Shown here: piece by piece, positions 18,627-27,946 of the stretch | How the letters are laid out: every line of letters begins with the position of its first letter | How positions within the stretch are numbered: position 1 is the first letter of the stretch | DNA from: Cellulophaga algicola DSM 14237 | GTDB lineage: Bacteria > Bacteroidota > Bacteroidia > Flavobacteriales > Flavobacteriaceae | Reading direction: 5' to 3' | Length of the DNA: 64,000 nt | NCBI RefSeq assembly: GCF_000186265.1 | Contig: NC_014934.1 | Location: 1,798,001 to 1,862,000 of the forward strand | Translations under genes and position numbers: made by a program | Notes under the pieces: generated by a model | Told to the model about the DNA's origin: nothing | Databases searched by the model: none | What the model saw: only the letters and a program-made list of their open reading frames with translations

Positions 18627-19514
18627 TTAGCTATTCTTATTAGCTATATCTTGCTCTAAAGATACTAAGCATTTTTTTAAACTATTTTTCCATAATGGTA
18701 TTTCTGTGGACAGAGCATTTCTAATTTTTAATTTGCTTAGAACGCTATATTTTGGACGTTTTGCTTTGGTTGGATATTCGCTAGATTTTAATGGCTTTAA
18801 TTCAATACTTATTTTACTTTCCTGAAATATCTCTTGGGCGAACTCATACCAACTTATTTCTCCATCATTACTAAAATTATGAATTCCGTATTCAAGTGAA
18901 TTAGAATCTATAATTTCCAGTATTAATCTTGCCAAATCTTCTGCAAAAGTAGGAGAACCTATTTGGTCGTCAACTACACTTAGGTTATTCCTGTCCTTGC
19001 CTAATTTGAGCATTGTTTTTACGAAATTATTTCCAAACTCTGAATAAACCCAAGAAGTTCGTATAATGAAATAATTTTCTAATATATTTTTGATATATTC
19101 TTCCCCTTTTAATTTTGATGCACCATATACATTTATTGGGTTTGTTATGTCATTCTCTGTATATGGGCTATTTTTTGTTCCATCAAAAACAAAATCTGTT
19201 GAAATATGAATTAAAACGGTTTCAAAACTTTTACAGGCTTTGGCTAAAAATTTTACGCCTTCTGCGTTCACCAAGAAAGCATTTTCCTTGTCATCTTCAG
19301 CCTTGTCTACCGCTGTATAAGCAGCACAATTAATACAATAGTCAAAATTTAATTCAGTAAATAACGTCTGAATTTCTTTTTCATTTGTAATATCTAATTC
19401 CTTTGAAGTTTTAAAGAAAAAGTTATAGTTAGGATAATCTCTGGAAGCATCTTTTAGGCAACGCGCCAATTGCCCATTGGCACCTGTCACTAAAATGTTT
19501 TTGAAGTTTTTCAT
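18627..19514 (-). CDS. rfbD: dTDP-4-dehydrorhamnose reductase
   Basis: This enzyme makes dTDP-L-rhamnose by NAD(P)H reduction of dTDP-4-keto-L-rhamnose, the last step of the rfb pathway. The 295 residues include the nucleotide-binding GANGQLARCL, the family signature NCAAYTAVDKAEDD, ISTDFVFDGT and the catalytic YGASKLKGE. Length and motif order are normal. Its start shares one base with the rfbC stop (TAATG), so translation is coupled. The gene order rfbB-rfbA-rfbC-rfbD is the common one. Confidence 0.96.
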   Translation of the reverse strand: MKNFKNILVTGANGQLARCLKDASRDYPNYNFFFKTSKELDITNEKEIQTLFTELNFDYCINCAAYTAVDKAEDDKENAFLVNAEGVKFLAKACKSFETVLIHISTDFVFDGTKNSPYTENDITNPINVYGASKLKGEEYIKNILENYFIIRTSWVYSEFGNNFVKTMLKLGKDRNNLSVVDDQIGSPTFAEDLARLILEIIDSNSLEYGIHNFSNDGEISWYEFAQEIFQESKISIELKPLKSSEYPTKAKRPKYSVLSKLKIRNALSTEIPLWKNSLKKCLVSLEQDIANKNS

Positions 19515-20059
19515 TACAATTTAGCGTTGTTAAATTTTGGTAGGATTAAATCTTTTGACGACACTTTTAAATACTTATCCTCAACCTTCCAATCTATATT
19601 TAATTCCTCATCGTTATATATAATTCCACCTTCGGACGCCGCATTATAGAAATTATCGCATTTATAGAAAAATACTGCAGTATCACTTAATACAGAGAAT
19701 CCGTGACCAAATCCTCTCGGAATATATAATTGTTTATTATTTTTCTCAGAAAGCTCAATAGCATAATGCTTGCCAAATGTCGAAGAGTCTCTTCTAAGAT
19801 CTACTGCAATGTCTAATACGGTGCCTTTTAATACACGAACTAATTTTGCTTGAGCATATATCCCTTTTTGGTAGTGAATAGCTCTTATGACGCCTCTTGT
19901 TGAGTATGATTGATTGTCTTGCACAAATTTTGTTTCGGTTTCAGTTAACTCATTAAATTTTTCTTCGTTGAAGCTCTCAAAAAAGTAACCGCGATCATCC
20001 TCAAATTTCTTTGGTTCTATTACGAAACAGCCTTTTAAATAGGTTTCTTTTACTTGCAT
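19514..20059 (-). CDS. rfbC: dTDP-4-dehydrorhamnose 3,5-epimerase
   Basis: A 181-residue cupin-fold epimerase converting dTDP-4-keto-6-deoxyglucose to dTDP-4-keto-rhamnose. Recognised from DDRGYFFESFN, VIRAIHYQKG with the catalytic histidine, DIAVDLRRDSSTFG, and RGFGHGFSVLSD with the conserved histidine and aromatic residues. Full length. Both ends use TAATG junctions with rfbA and rfbD, which is strong evidence for one transcript. Confidence 0.96.
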   Translation of the reverse strand: MQVKETYLKGCFVIEPKKFEDDRGYFFESFNEEKFNELTETETKFVQDNQSYSTRGVIRAIHYQKGIYAQAKLVRVLKGTVLDIAVDLRRDSSTFGKHYAIELSEKNNKQLYIPRGFGHGFSVLSDTAVFFYKCDNFYNAASEGGIIYNDEELNIDWKVEDKYLKVSSKDLILPKFNNAKL

Positions 20060-20925
20060 TATTTACTTTTTAGTATGCCTAGAAGATTTTTTCCGTACCC
20101 ACTTTTCATTAGGGGTTCTGCAAGTTTTATCAATTGCTTTTTGTTTATGAACCCCATTTCATAGGCTGCGCCCTCAATGGTTCCAATTTTTAAGCCTTGA
20201 CGTTCTTCAATAACTTCAACAAATTGAGATGCTTGCATTAAAGACTGGAAGGTACCTGTATCTAGCCAAGCTGTTCCTCTATCCAAAATACTAACATTTA
20301 ATTTGTTTTTTTCTAAATACACTTTATTGATATCTGTAATTTCTAATTCACCTCGGTGACTAGGAGCTATGTTCTTTGCAATATTTACAACCTCATTGTC
20401 ATAAAAATAGATTCCTGGAACCGCATAATTTGATTTAGGTTCTAATGGTTTTTCTTCAATACTAATTGCTTTACCTTCTTCATTGAACTCTACCACTCCG
20501 TAACGTTCTGGATCATGCACTCTATAGGCATAGATAAGACCACCGTCAGGGTCATTATTTGATTGTAATAATTTGGCTAATCCAGAACCATAAAATATAT
20601 TATCTCCTAGAATTAATGCAACTTTATCAGTTCCAATGAATTCTTCTCCTATGATGAAAGCCTCAGCTAAGCCGTTAGGGGCATCTTGGACAGCATATTC
20701 AAATCTACAACCGTATTTAGTTCCATCGCCTAATAAGTCCTCAAACAATGGAAGATCTTTAGGGGTTGAAATGATTAATATTTCATTTATTCCAGCGTAA
20801 ATCAGGGTAGACAACGGGTAATAAATCATTGGCTTATCATAAATAGGCATCAATTGCTTACTTACGGATAAAGTTAATGGGTGTAAACGTGTACCAGAAC
20901 CTCCTGCTAAAATTATTCCTTTCAT
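20059..20925 (-). CDS. rfbA: Glucose-1-phosphate thymidylyltransferase
   Basis: This 288-residue enzyme joins glucose-1-phosphate and dTTP to dTDP-glucose, the entry step to dTDP-rhamnose. It has the nucleotidyltransferase loop [11 protein letters not shown] near residue 8, [28 protein letters not shown] with the metal Asp, [16 protein letters not shown] and [17 protein letters not shown]. All are as in RmlA, and the length is normal. It follows rfbB by 22 bp. Confidence 0.97.
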   Translation of the reverse strand: MKGIILAGGSGTRLHPLTLSVSKQLMPIYDKPMIYYPLSTLIYAGINEILIISTPKDLPLFEDLLGDGTKYGCRFEYAVQDAPNGLAEAFIIGEEFIGTDKVALILGDNIFYGSGLAKLLQSNNDPDGGLIYAYRVHDPERYGVVEFNEEGKAISIEEKPLEPKSNYAVPGIYFYDNEVVNIAKNIAPSHRGELEITDINKVYLEKNKLNVSILDRGTAWLDTGTFQSLMQASQFVEVIEERQGLKIGTIEGAAYEMGFINKKQLIKLAEPLMKSGYGKNLLGILKSK

Positions 20926-20947
20926 TTTAATGAGTTTTTTGTGACTT

Positions 20948-21994
20948 TTATTCTTGATACATATTCATGTAATAGTTTTTGTAAGAACCACTAGTAACAT
21001 TTTCAAGCCAATCTCTGTTATTCAAAAACCAATCTATGGTTTTAGATAAACCTTCTTCAAAAGTGACTGATGGTTTCCAACCTAATTCTTTATTTATTTT
21101 GGTAGCGTCAATAGCGTAGCGTAAATCATGACCTGGTCTATCTTTAACATAAGTGATTAATTTTTCACTATCTCCAGCAGGACGCTTCAATTTAGTATCC
21201 ATTAATTTGCATAGCAGTTTGACTAAATCCAAATTTTTCCACTCATTAAACCCTCCAATATTATAGGTTTCATGATTTTTTCCTTCATGAAAGGCTAAAT
21301 CTATTGCTATAGCATGGTCCTCAACATAGAGCCAGTCTCTAGTATAATTGCCATCTCCATAAACCGGTAAACTTTTTTTATTAATTATATTATTAATAAA
21401 AAGTGGAATTAATTTCTCAGGAAAATGATTTGGTCCATAATTATTGGAACAATTAGAAATTATAAAAGGCAAATTATAAGTTTCACCATAAGCACGTACA
21501 AAGTGGTCAGAACTTGCTTTGGATGCGGAATAGGGTGAATTTGGATCATAAGATGTTGTTTCCGTAAATAAGCCCGTTGCTCCTAAAGAACCATAAACTT
21601 CATCTGTACTAACATGGTAAAAAAGTTTTCCTTCTAGATTTTCTTTCCATAGTTCTTTAGATGCGTTTAATAAATTTACTGTTCCTATCACATTTGTTTT
21701 CACAAAGGAAAGAGGATCTGTAATAGATCTATCCACATGTGATTCTGCAGCAAGGTGGATTACTCGGTCAAACTTATATTTATTGAAGATTGCATCTATA
21801 AAAGGAGCATCTGTAATATCTCCTTTTAAAAATGTATAATTTTCTGAATGTTCAATATCTTTTAAGTTCTCTAAATTACCAGCATATGTCAATGCATCTA
21901 AATTATAGATGTTATAATTTGGATAATTTTGGACCATTCTTCGGATAACGTGTGAGCCAATAAAACCAGCTCCTCCTGTAATAAGAATATTCAT
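20948..21994 (-). CDS. rfbB: dTDP-glucose 4,6-dehydratase
   Basis: A 348-residue NAD-dependent dehydratase that makes dTDP-4-keto-6-deoxyglucose. The NAD motif [10 protein letters not shown] is at residues 7-16, [12 protein letters not shown] and the catalytic TDEVYGSLG lie in the middle, and [15 protein letters not shown] holds the catalytic Tyr/Lys. It is the first of the four rhamnose genes and starts only 3 bp after the Wzz-like gene, so the chain-length gene and the rfb genes are likely one transcript. Confidence 0.97.
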   Translation of the reverse strand: MNILITGGAGFIGSHVIRRMVQNYPNYNIYNLDALTYAGNLENLKDIEHSENYTFLKGDITDAPFIDAIFNKYKFDRVIHLAAESHVDRSITDPLSFVKTNVIGTVNLLNASKELWKENLEGKLFYHVSTDEVYGSLGATGLFTETTSYDPNSPYSASKASSDHFVRAYGETYNLPFIISNCSNNYGPNHFPEKLIPLFINNIINKKSLPVYGDGNYTRDWLYVEDHAIAIDLAFHEGKNHETYNIGGFNEWKNLDLVKLLCKLMDTKLKRPAGDSEKLITYVKDRPGHDLRYAIDATKINKELGWKPSVTFEEGLSKTIDWFLNNRDWLENVTSGSYKNYYMNMYQE

Positions 21995-21997
21995 GGA

Positions 21998-23053
21998 TTA
22001 ATGTTTAGTATAATTTTTTAGATATTTATTCAGTGATAATAAGCCTAATATAAATAGCGCTAACCCTAATAGAATTGTAGGAACTAAAAACTTATAGCTA
22101 TTCCAGATTCCTTTAATTTCAACTCCTTTTCTCGGGAATGCAGAGATCACATTTAATATACTAGATTTATTGGCTTTCTCTTCATTTAATAAGACAAGGC
22201 TTTCTTTAAGTTCCTCCATTTTATTAATTAACGAAAGTTCTTTATTGTCTTTACTTCCACCTTCTCCAAGACTTATGTTGGTGCCTTGCATAGGTTTATC
22301 TGCTTCTTTGAGCATAACTCTTTTGTATAAAAGCTGTAAAGAGTCTATTTCAGTGATTTGCTTGCCGTATATACTGTCCTGTAGTTTGATGTTGATATCA
22401 CTGATGTCCTTCTGTAAATTGAAATAATCATTCCTTGAAATTGAATTGATAATTGCGTCTTGAATTTTTTTTCCAACACCATTGTTCGTGGCTATCAGAG
22501 CAATGGTATGAAACCGCGCATCTAATGAATTAAAATTTTTAAGATATGCTTCCATATCTATCGCTTTTTGTGTGGTAGTATCTAAACTTTTTACAAATTT
22601 ATCAAACAATTGAACTTTCTGATTCTCATCAGAATAGGACTCCACAGTGAATTTTTTTATAGAACTGGCTTCTTTTAGGGTAATATCTAATGCTTCCGCT
22701 AAGGCAATAGAATCTTCTGATTTGGCTAATTCATTATAAAAATTAATATTATTATAGAGTTGTTGGACACTATTAAAGTTGGGTTCTACAACCATGGTAG
22801 AAAGGTAAGCAGGTTCTTTATTAACATCAAGATAGACTCCGATTGCTATTCCGATAACAGCAACAATAGCAAATTTGATAAAGTGTTTTTGTATGAATTG
22901 TAAGAAAATTATGATTGCGCCAAAAATCCCTTTAAAAATATCACCAATAAATCGGAAAAGTTTCTTAATACCATTTCCAATTAAATGGAATAATTGCCCT
23001 AAGTCTACTTCATCAGAATTTGAAGAAGGTTGTTGTGGTGTTTGGTTGTTCAT
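21998..23053 (-). CDS. Wzz-like chain-length determinant protein
   Basis: A 351-residue inner-membrane protein with the two-helix layout of polysaccharide co-polymerases: membrane segment near residues 55-73 (FAIVAVIGIAIGVYLDVN), a periplasmic, partly coiled-coil domain of about 250 residues, and a second segment near 321-342 (FLVPTILLGLALFILGLL). The first periplasmic stretch (PAYLSTMVVEPNFNS) is what one expects of a Wzz start. An extra amphipathic or hydrophobic segment precedes the first helix (residues 28-50). There is no cytoplasmic tyrosine-kinase domain, so it is of the Wzz rather than Wzc type. It probably sets O-antigen chain length together with a Wzy-like protein; similarity is low and the call rests on topology and context. 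Confidence 0.7.
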   Translation of the reverse strand: MNNQTPQQPSSNSDEVDLGQLFHLIGNGIKKLFRFIGDIFKGIFGAIIIFLQFIQKHFIKFAIVAVIGIAIGVYLDVNKEPAYLSTMVVEPNFNSVQQLYNNINFYNELAKSEDSIALAEALDITLKEASSIKKFTVESYSDENQKVQLFDKFVKSLDTTTQKAIDMEAYLKNFNSLDARFHTIALIATNNGVGKKIQDAIINSISRNDYFNLQKDISDINIKLQDSIYGKQITEIDSLQLLYKRVMLKEADKPMQGTNISLGEGGSKDNKELSLINKMEELKESLVLLNEEKANKSSILNVISAFPRKGVEIKGIWNSYKFLVPTILLGLALFILGLLSLNKYLKNYTKH

Positions 23054-23059
23054 GCTTAC

Positions 23060-24745
23060 TTATGACTTAAATATTTGTTCTAAAATTTTATCAGTAATTA
23101 AATAGGTTGGTTTTACTCCCGTGGTACCTAATCCGCCAGAAGCTAGAGTGCTCCCTGTTTCTAATGGGTTGTCAGAGGCATAATATGCATAACGAACTTT
23201 TACATCTTCACGTATACTTTTACGTACTTTTGAAGCAGATTGTATTGCTTTTTGATAATGTACACCTTCCATTTCTAACCCAATAACGTTCCAGGTAGAG
23301 GCGTGGAAAAATTTCAAGATATCTTTATTCTGCAACGAAGTTCCTAAAACGGTAATCATAGCCCCCTCTAAAACCTTCAATCCATTGCCCTTGAAATCGT
23401 CGGCAGTTAATTCATTTTTAAAAGGATAATTATCTGCTGTTCCTTCAAATACATGCGCTGTTGGTATCATTAAATCACCTTTTCCGCCTTCTAATATTCC
23501 GGCCTTTCCCATAATGGAAATAGAGTGAACATCTATAAAAACAGGCTGATTTTTCTTAACCTTATAAGGTTTTAATAGTTCATCTATAGTTTCGTAAGCT
23601 TGTTCTCCAAAAGCGTAATCCATTACAAATATAATAGGTTTTTTCTCACTTGGGAGGTCTTTTTCGAAAGAGTAGCTGCAGACATCATCCGTAAATTTGG
23701 CGGTATCAAATATCTGAACGTCTATATTAGTACCCGAAACATCATCAATAGCGATCATTCCATTCTTAATGGCAACGGCAGTTACTTTGTTTCTTAGTTC
23801 TGCGTTTTCAGATGAACTTAGTTTCTCATAAATTTCTAAAGAATCATCATTAGGGAATTCTTTTTTCAATGCTTTTCTAGCAAATAAAGAATTCATCACA
23901 CTGTGCATGTTGGCACTTATAATATGGATGGGCCTATCTAATAAACCAGCTGTATTTAAGGTTTCTTTTATAGCATCTGACCAACGTTCTCCGTGAATGT
24001 GGTGTCCTAGTCGCTCTCTCAATAGAGGCGTAAAGGTTATAGCACGTTTGTCTCCTGTTAATTCTTCTTCAATGGCTAATTTTCCTAGCCAGTAAATAAT
24101 CTTTAGAAAACGATCTGGATTCTTCTTAGTTGCAAATTTCTCATAAACTTCGATGATTTCTGCAAAAGAGCGTCCAAGAATATTTGCCGTATGAATTATA
24201 GCAATTTCTCGTTCTGCTTGGGTAAGTTTTGATTTGCTTATCGCATTTTCTAATTTTCCCCAATCACGAATTGTATTCCCGGTATCTTCAATAATTACGC
24301 GGGTTGCAATTTTATGAGATTCTATGAATAAGAAGGTTAAATGCGTTAGTATATCATAGATATCAGACCTACCTCTAGTAATCTCGATGTTCATTTGTTC
24401 GTCATCGATACGATAACAATTACGTCTTCTTTTTGGAGGAACAATGGCTTCAAAATGCGATTTACCATATCCTTCATCAGAGGTAAGGTTAATAAATCTA
24501 CACTGTTCTATTCCTTCTGGTAAACGTTCTAAAACATATATTAAACCACTCAATTCTCCTTTTTCCTCAGCAATTGTTCCATAAATTTCTGGTCTTAACT
24601 GAAGTAATGCATTACGAAGCGTTTCTCCAGAAACACCCATAGGTTTATAAAAACCACGATTGAATAAATGACGCATGGTAATATACAAACGCTCAATAGC
24701 ATTCGTAGATTCTTGCGCTCTAGTGGTATTTGTTGTCTTGCTCAT
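23060..24745 (-). CDS. DUF6909 family protein with phosphorylase-like C-terminal half
   Basis: A 561-residue soluble protein found in Bacteroidota and, as far as I know, uncharacterised. The first ~230 residues are helical and basic (RLYITMRHLFNRGFYKPMGVSG, PPKRRRNCYRID). The last ~240 residues carry elements of the nucleoside phosphorylase/hydrolase fold: GDLMIP at 423-428, GLEMEG at 489-494 and YASDNP at 522-527, in the order and spacing of the phosphorylase motifs GD.V.P, .EMEG/A and SD. This is my reading and needs a profile search. It lies 6 bp upstream of the Wzz-like gene and 78 bp downstream of the GH3-like gene on the same strand. No promoter of TAnnTTTG type was found for it. Confidence 0.65.
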   Translation of the reverse strand: MSKTTNTTRAQESTNAIERLYITMRHLFNRGFYKPMGVSGETLRNALLQLRPEIYGTIAEEKGELSGLIYVLERLPEGIEQCRFINLTSDEGYGKSHFEAIVPPKRRRNCYRIDDEQMNIEITRGRSDIYDILTHLTFLFIESHKIATRVIIEDTGNTIRDWGKLENAISKSKLTQAEREIAIIHTANILGRSFAEIIEVYEKFATKKNPDRFLKIIYWLGKLAIEEELTGDKRAITFTPLLRERLGHHIHGERWSDAIKETLNTAGLLDRPIHIISANMHSVMNSLFARKALKKEFPNDDSLEIYEKLSSSENAELRNKVTAVAIKNGMIAIDDVSGTNIDVQIFDTAKFTDDVCSYSFEKDLPSEKKPIIFVMDYAFGEQAYETIDELLKPYKVKKNQPVFIDVHSISIMGKAGILEGGKGDLMIPTAHVFEGTADNYPFKNELTADDFKGNGLKVLEGAMITVLGTSLQNKDILKFFHASTWNVIGLEMEGVHYQKAIQSASKVRKSIREDVKVRYAYYASDNPLETGSTLASGGLGTTGVKPTYLITDKILEQIFKS

Positions 24746-24823
24746 GTATTGAAAAATTCTTGTAAAACTACGATTTATTATTCAGATTTATAATTCTTAT
24801 CCAAATGAAAACTTTATAGTAAC

Positions 24824-26320
24824 CTAGCGTTTAAGCGTATTTAACTCGTTTGCCACGTTACGATCGTTAGATAAGCGCTGTACTTTATTCTGTCCGCCCA
24901 ATTTACCGATGGATTTCATATACTCATGAAACCCACCTTCTTTGATGCTTGTTATCTTTAAGGTTTGAAGTATTTTACCGTCAATAAGGTCAAAATAATA
25001 GCTATTTTGTTGCTGTAGTTCTAGGTCTAGAATTGAAATAAACTTTGCAAGGTCTGAAGGTTCTTTCTCAAACTCTATAAACCATTCATGGTAGGGTAGT
25101 TCATTTAATTCAGGTGTTATTTGGGGTGCAACGGTAAATTCATTCACACGAGCATCTGTTTCTTCAATTGCTTTTTGCATCGCAGATTCTACTTCTTTAC
25201 CAATAACATGCTCCCCAAAGGCAGAAATAAAATGCTTTATTCTTCCAGATACAATTATTTTATAAGGTTTTAAGGAGGTAAACTGAACAGTATCTCCTAG
25301 ATTGTATGCCCATAAACCGGCATCTGTTGAAATAATCATCACATAGTTAATGCCAATTTCAACATCTTTGATAGTAATACGCTTCGGATTTGCTTCAAAA
25401 AATTCATCAGATTTTATAAACTCATAGAATATACCTGATTTTAGAAGCAATAACATCCCTTTTTCTTTCTGAGAATTTTGGTAGGCAAAAAAACCTTCAC
25501 TAGCAGGGAACAGCTCAATACTATCTACTTTTCTGCCGATTAAATTTTCAAACTTAGCTCTATAGGGTTCATAATTTACTCCGCCATAAATAAAGAGGTT
25601 AAAGTTTTTAAAAAGCTCGCCTATTTTTTTGTTTCCAACAGTATTTAATTTTTCAAAATACATCTGTACCCATGAAGGGATGCCTGCTATTACGGTCATA
25701 TCTTCATGTATAGTTTCATTAACTATTGTATTTACTTTGGTGTCCCAATCTTCTATGCAATTGGTTTCCCAACTTGGGAGTCTATTTTTTTGTAAATAAT
25801 TAGGTACATAATGGGCAGATATGCCTGATAACCTACCAAGTTTAACTCCGTTTTTCTCTGTTAAAACGGGGCTTCCTTGTAAAAAAATCATTTTACCAGT
25901 TACAAAATCGGCTTTGCCTGTTTCGTCGATATAATTTAAGATAGCATTTCTAGATGCTTCTACTTGATGTTTTATCGATGTTTCTGTAATCGGAATGTAT
26001 TTTGCGCCTGACGTAGTTCCTGAAGTTTTAGCGAAATAAATGGGTTTATTGGGCCATAAAATATCAGACTCCCCTGCTACAACTTTTTCTACATATGGTT
26101 TAAGTTCTTCGTAATCTCTTACGGGTACTTTTTTTATAAAATCAGCATGGTTTTTTATTTCTGAAAAATCATGATCTTTTCCAAATGTTGTGTTTTTAGC
26201 AGTTTCAATAAGTCCTGCTAATAGTTTTTCTTGAGTGATTATTGGGTTATTAACCCACTTTTGAGTTTTTTTTGCAATTCTTCTTGCGAAAATTTTGGCA
26301 GCTAAAGACTTTATAGACAT
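24824..26320 (-). CDS. GH3-family acyl-adenylating/acyl-amide-forming enzyme
   Basis: A 498-residue protein of the GH3 (auxin-responsive promoter) superfamily, adenylate-forming enzymes that in plants conjugate carboxylic acids to amino acids. ATP-binding motif KTSGTTSGAKYIPIT is at residues 98-112, ELFPASEGFFAYQ near 269-281, and NLGDTVQF and SGRIKHFISAFGEHV in the C-terminal part. The bacterial substrate is unknown, and plant hormone chemistry should not be assumed. It follows the M23 peptidase by 6 bp, so the two are cotranscribed; the pair is a common flavobacterial arrangement. Confidence 0.88.
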   Translation of the reverse strand: MSIKSLAAKIFARRIAKKTQKWVNNPIITQEKLLAGLIETAKNTTFGKDHDFSEIKNHADFIKKVPVRDYEELKPYVEKVVAGESDILWPNKPIYFAKTSGTTSGAKYIPITETSIKHQVEASRNAILNYIDETGKADFVTGKMIFLQGSPVLTEKNGVKLGRLSGISAHYVPNYLQKNRLPSWETNCIEDWDTKVNTIVNETIHEDMTVIAGIPSWVQMYFEKLNTVGNKKIGELFKNFNLFIYGGVNYEPYRAKFENLIGRKVDSIELFPASEGFFAYQNSQKEKGMLLLLKSGIFYEFIKSDEFFEANPKRITIKDVEIGINYVMIISTDAGLWAYNLGDTVQFTSLKPYKIIVSGRIKHFISAFGEHVIGKEVESAMQKAIEETDARVNEFTVAPQITPELNELPYHEWFIEFEKEPSDLAKFISILDLELQQQNSYYFDLIDGKILQTLKITSIKEGGFHEYMKSIGKLGGQNKVQRLSNDRNVANELNTLKR

Positions 26321-26326
26321 GTAAAA

Positions 26327-27196
26327 TTATTTAAAATCAATATAATCTCTTGGATTGGCGGGACTAGAATTGTTCCATAATTCAAAGTGTAAATGCGGTC
26401 CAGTACTAAGTTCTCCCGTATTTCCTACAGATGCAATAACTTCTCCAGCTCGTACTAAATCTCCTTGTGCTTTACTTAATGAACCATTATGCTTGTAAAC
26501 AGAAAGTAAGCCTTCTTTATGTTCAACTATAATTACATAGCCTGTTTCAGAAGTCCATTCAGAAAATATAACGGTTCCATCTGCTACAGATTTTACAGGA
26601 GTTCCTTTTGCGGCAACGATATCAATGGCATAGTGTTTTGTTTTAGGGTCATAATCCTGAGAAACACTCCCATTTATAGGAGGAAATAAAATTTGATTTA
26701 CATTTTTATCAGTGCGCTCAAATAAATTGTATTTGTCTTCTAATTCTACTTGTGCTCTCAAAATAGAATCTTCTTTTATTGGGGTCAAATCTACACTGGC
26801 AGGGTCTAGTTTGAATTGTTCAAATAAAGAATCTCTATTCATTTGGTTATTTGCGATATCACCATTTAAAACTTTTCTAATATTATCTAAATATTTATTA
26901 GTGTAGTTTAAAACAGTCACTAAAGAGTCAGACTTATAAGTCAGTTCTGTGGCTTGTCTTTTTAGTTTTGTAGAGGAATACCCAGGTATATACTCCCTCA
27001 ATGGAGTAAATGCAATTAACAATGTGGTAAGGGCAATTAAACAAACAATACATATAGACCCTGTAATAAATACGTTAAGCCTACTGAGCTTAAAAGATAT
27101 TTTTTCTTCAAAAGTGTTTTCGTTTAAAATAACCAAACGATACTTATGAAGAAGTTTTCTTTTAATTTCTTTTCCTTTTTTCTTCTTTTTTGCCAT
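26327..27196 (-). CDS. M23 (LytM-type) membrane-anchored metallopeptidase
   Basis: A 289-residue cell-wall endopeptidase or its regulator. A lysine-rich cytoplasmic start is followed by a single membrane helix near residues 41-63, a coiled-coil/linker region, and a C-terminal M23 domain with the zinc ligands HxxxD at 188-192 and HLH at 268-270, plus a further His at 236. All catalytic residues are present, so it may cut peptidoglycan cross-bridges. The chosen ATG at 27196 is 6 bp after an exact -7 element, giving a nearly leaderless transcript. An upstream TTG (27205) lies inside that element and is excluded. Confidence 0.93.
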   Translation of the reverse strand: MAKKKKKGKEIKRKLLHKYRLVILNENTFEEKISFKLSRLNVFITGSICIVCLIALTTLLIAFTPLREYIPGYSSTKLKRQATELTYKSDSLVTVLNYTNKYLDNIRKVLNGDIANNQMNRDSLFEQFKLDPASVDLTPIKEDSILRAQVELEDKYNLFERTDKNVNQILFPPINGSVSQDYDPKTKHYAIDIVAAKGTPVKSVADGTVIFSEWTSETGYVIIVEHKEGLLSVYKHNGSLSKAQGDLVRAGEVIASVGNTGELSTGPHLHFELWNNSSPANPRDYIDFK

Positions 27197-27202
27197 ACTA
27201 CA

Positions 27203-27210
27203 CAAATATA
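27203..27210 (-). promoter_or_regulatory. -7 element TATATTTG for the M23 peptidase gene
   Basis: An exact TAnnTTTG on the minus strand ending 6 bp before the ATG at 27196, implying a leader of only a few nucleotides. Confidence 0.6.
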
Positions 27211-27366
27211 ACCTAGAATCTTATTGCGATAAAATACTTTTAATAATTACATCGAATTTATAAATACTAAACTGTAATTTGTATACGTTTGGCAAATTAT
27301 TATGGACTTTTTTAAAAATTATAATACTGTACATAAATATTAACACCATGTGTAATACTTTTTTAG

Positions 27367-27374
27367 TAAATTTG
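27367..27374 (+). promoter_or_regulatory. -7 element TAAATTTG for tatA
   Basis: An exact TAnnTTTG, 19 bp before the tatA ATG. No clear -33 element. Confidence 0.55.
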
Positions 27375-27393
27375 TGGTTCTAAAATTTAATCT

Positions 27394-27585
27394 ATGATAG
27401 TTTCAAATATTTTTTTAGGAATGATCGGGCCATGGCAAATTGCGGTTGTAGTAGTACTTGTATTATTACTTTTTGGAGGGAAAAAAATTCCTGAATTAAT
27501 GCGTGGTTTGGGTAGTGGTATTAAAGAGTTTAAAGATGCCTCGAAGGAAGAGGATTCAACAGATAAAATAGAAGAGAAAAAATAA
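27394..27585 (+). CDS. tatA: Sec-independent translocase subunit TatA/TatE
   Basis: A 63-residue protein with the TatA plan: one N-terminal membrane helix (WQIAVVVVLVLLLFGG), the hinge FGGKKIPELMRGLGSGIKEFK amphipathic helix, and a short acidic/lysine tail. TatA oligomers form the passage for folded twin-arginine substrates in the cytoplasmic membrane. It is a lone gene: no tatC is nearby. It is divergent from the M23 peptidase gene and ends at a strong hairpin terminator. Confidence 0.93.
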   Translation: MIVSNIFLGMIGPWQIAVVVVLVLLLFGGKKIPELMRGLGSGIKEFKDASKEEDSTDKIEEKK

Positions 27586-27610
27586 GTTTATACTACTTCA
27601 TTTTTTAAAA

Positions 27611-27637
27611 AAAGCCTTTGATTATTTCAAAGGCTTT
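27611..27637 (+). terminator. Terminator after tatA
   Basis: AAAGCCTTTGA / TCAAAGGCTTT is an 11-bp perfect stem with a 5-nt loop, flanked by A- and T-runs. Confidence 0.9.
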
Positions 27638-27642
27638 TTTTT

Positions 27643-27946
27643 GTGCAAATTTTTCATCGACTTAAAAAAATAGCATTTGCTATAAATTATGGATATTAAT
27701 TAAGTGTAGTTTGTCGATTATTCCTACAAGAATCAATGCTTTACAGGGGTTTTGAATTTATAATTTTGTAGGAAACAACACTTTTTTCACGATAGGTATA
27801 CAATATGAATTACTTCACAACAAATGGAAATTCAATTTATATCGAGATTTTTATTACTGGCGTTATAACCTAATAATAAACCGTTTAGCTGTATGCTTTT
27901 AATCTATTGCATATAGGTAGCCTCAAGGTCATAACACTAAATATCC
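27643..27946. other. Gene-free stretch upstream of the giant adhesin gene
   Basis: About 300 bp with no plausible coding region. It holds one exact -7-like element, TAATTTTG at 27761-27768, which would give a leader of about 170 nt for the adhesin gene; there is no -33 partner, so this is a weak promoter call. I see nothing else. Confidence 0.4.

Noticed and set aside
27586-27946. Possible small RNA in the gap after tatA
   Set aside because: Beyond the tatA terminator hairpin I see no promoter-terminator pair that would delimit an RNA.
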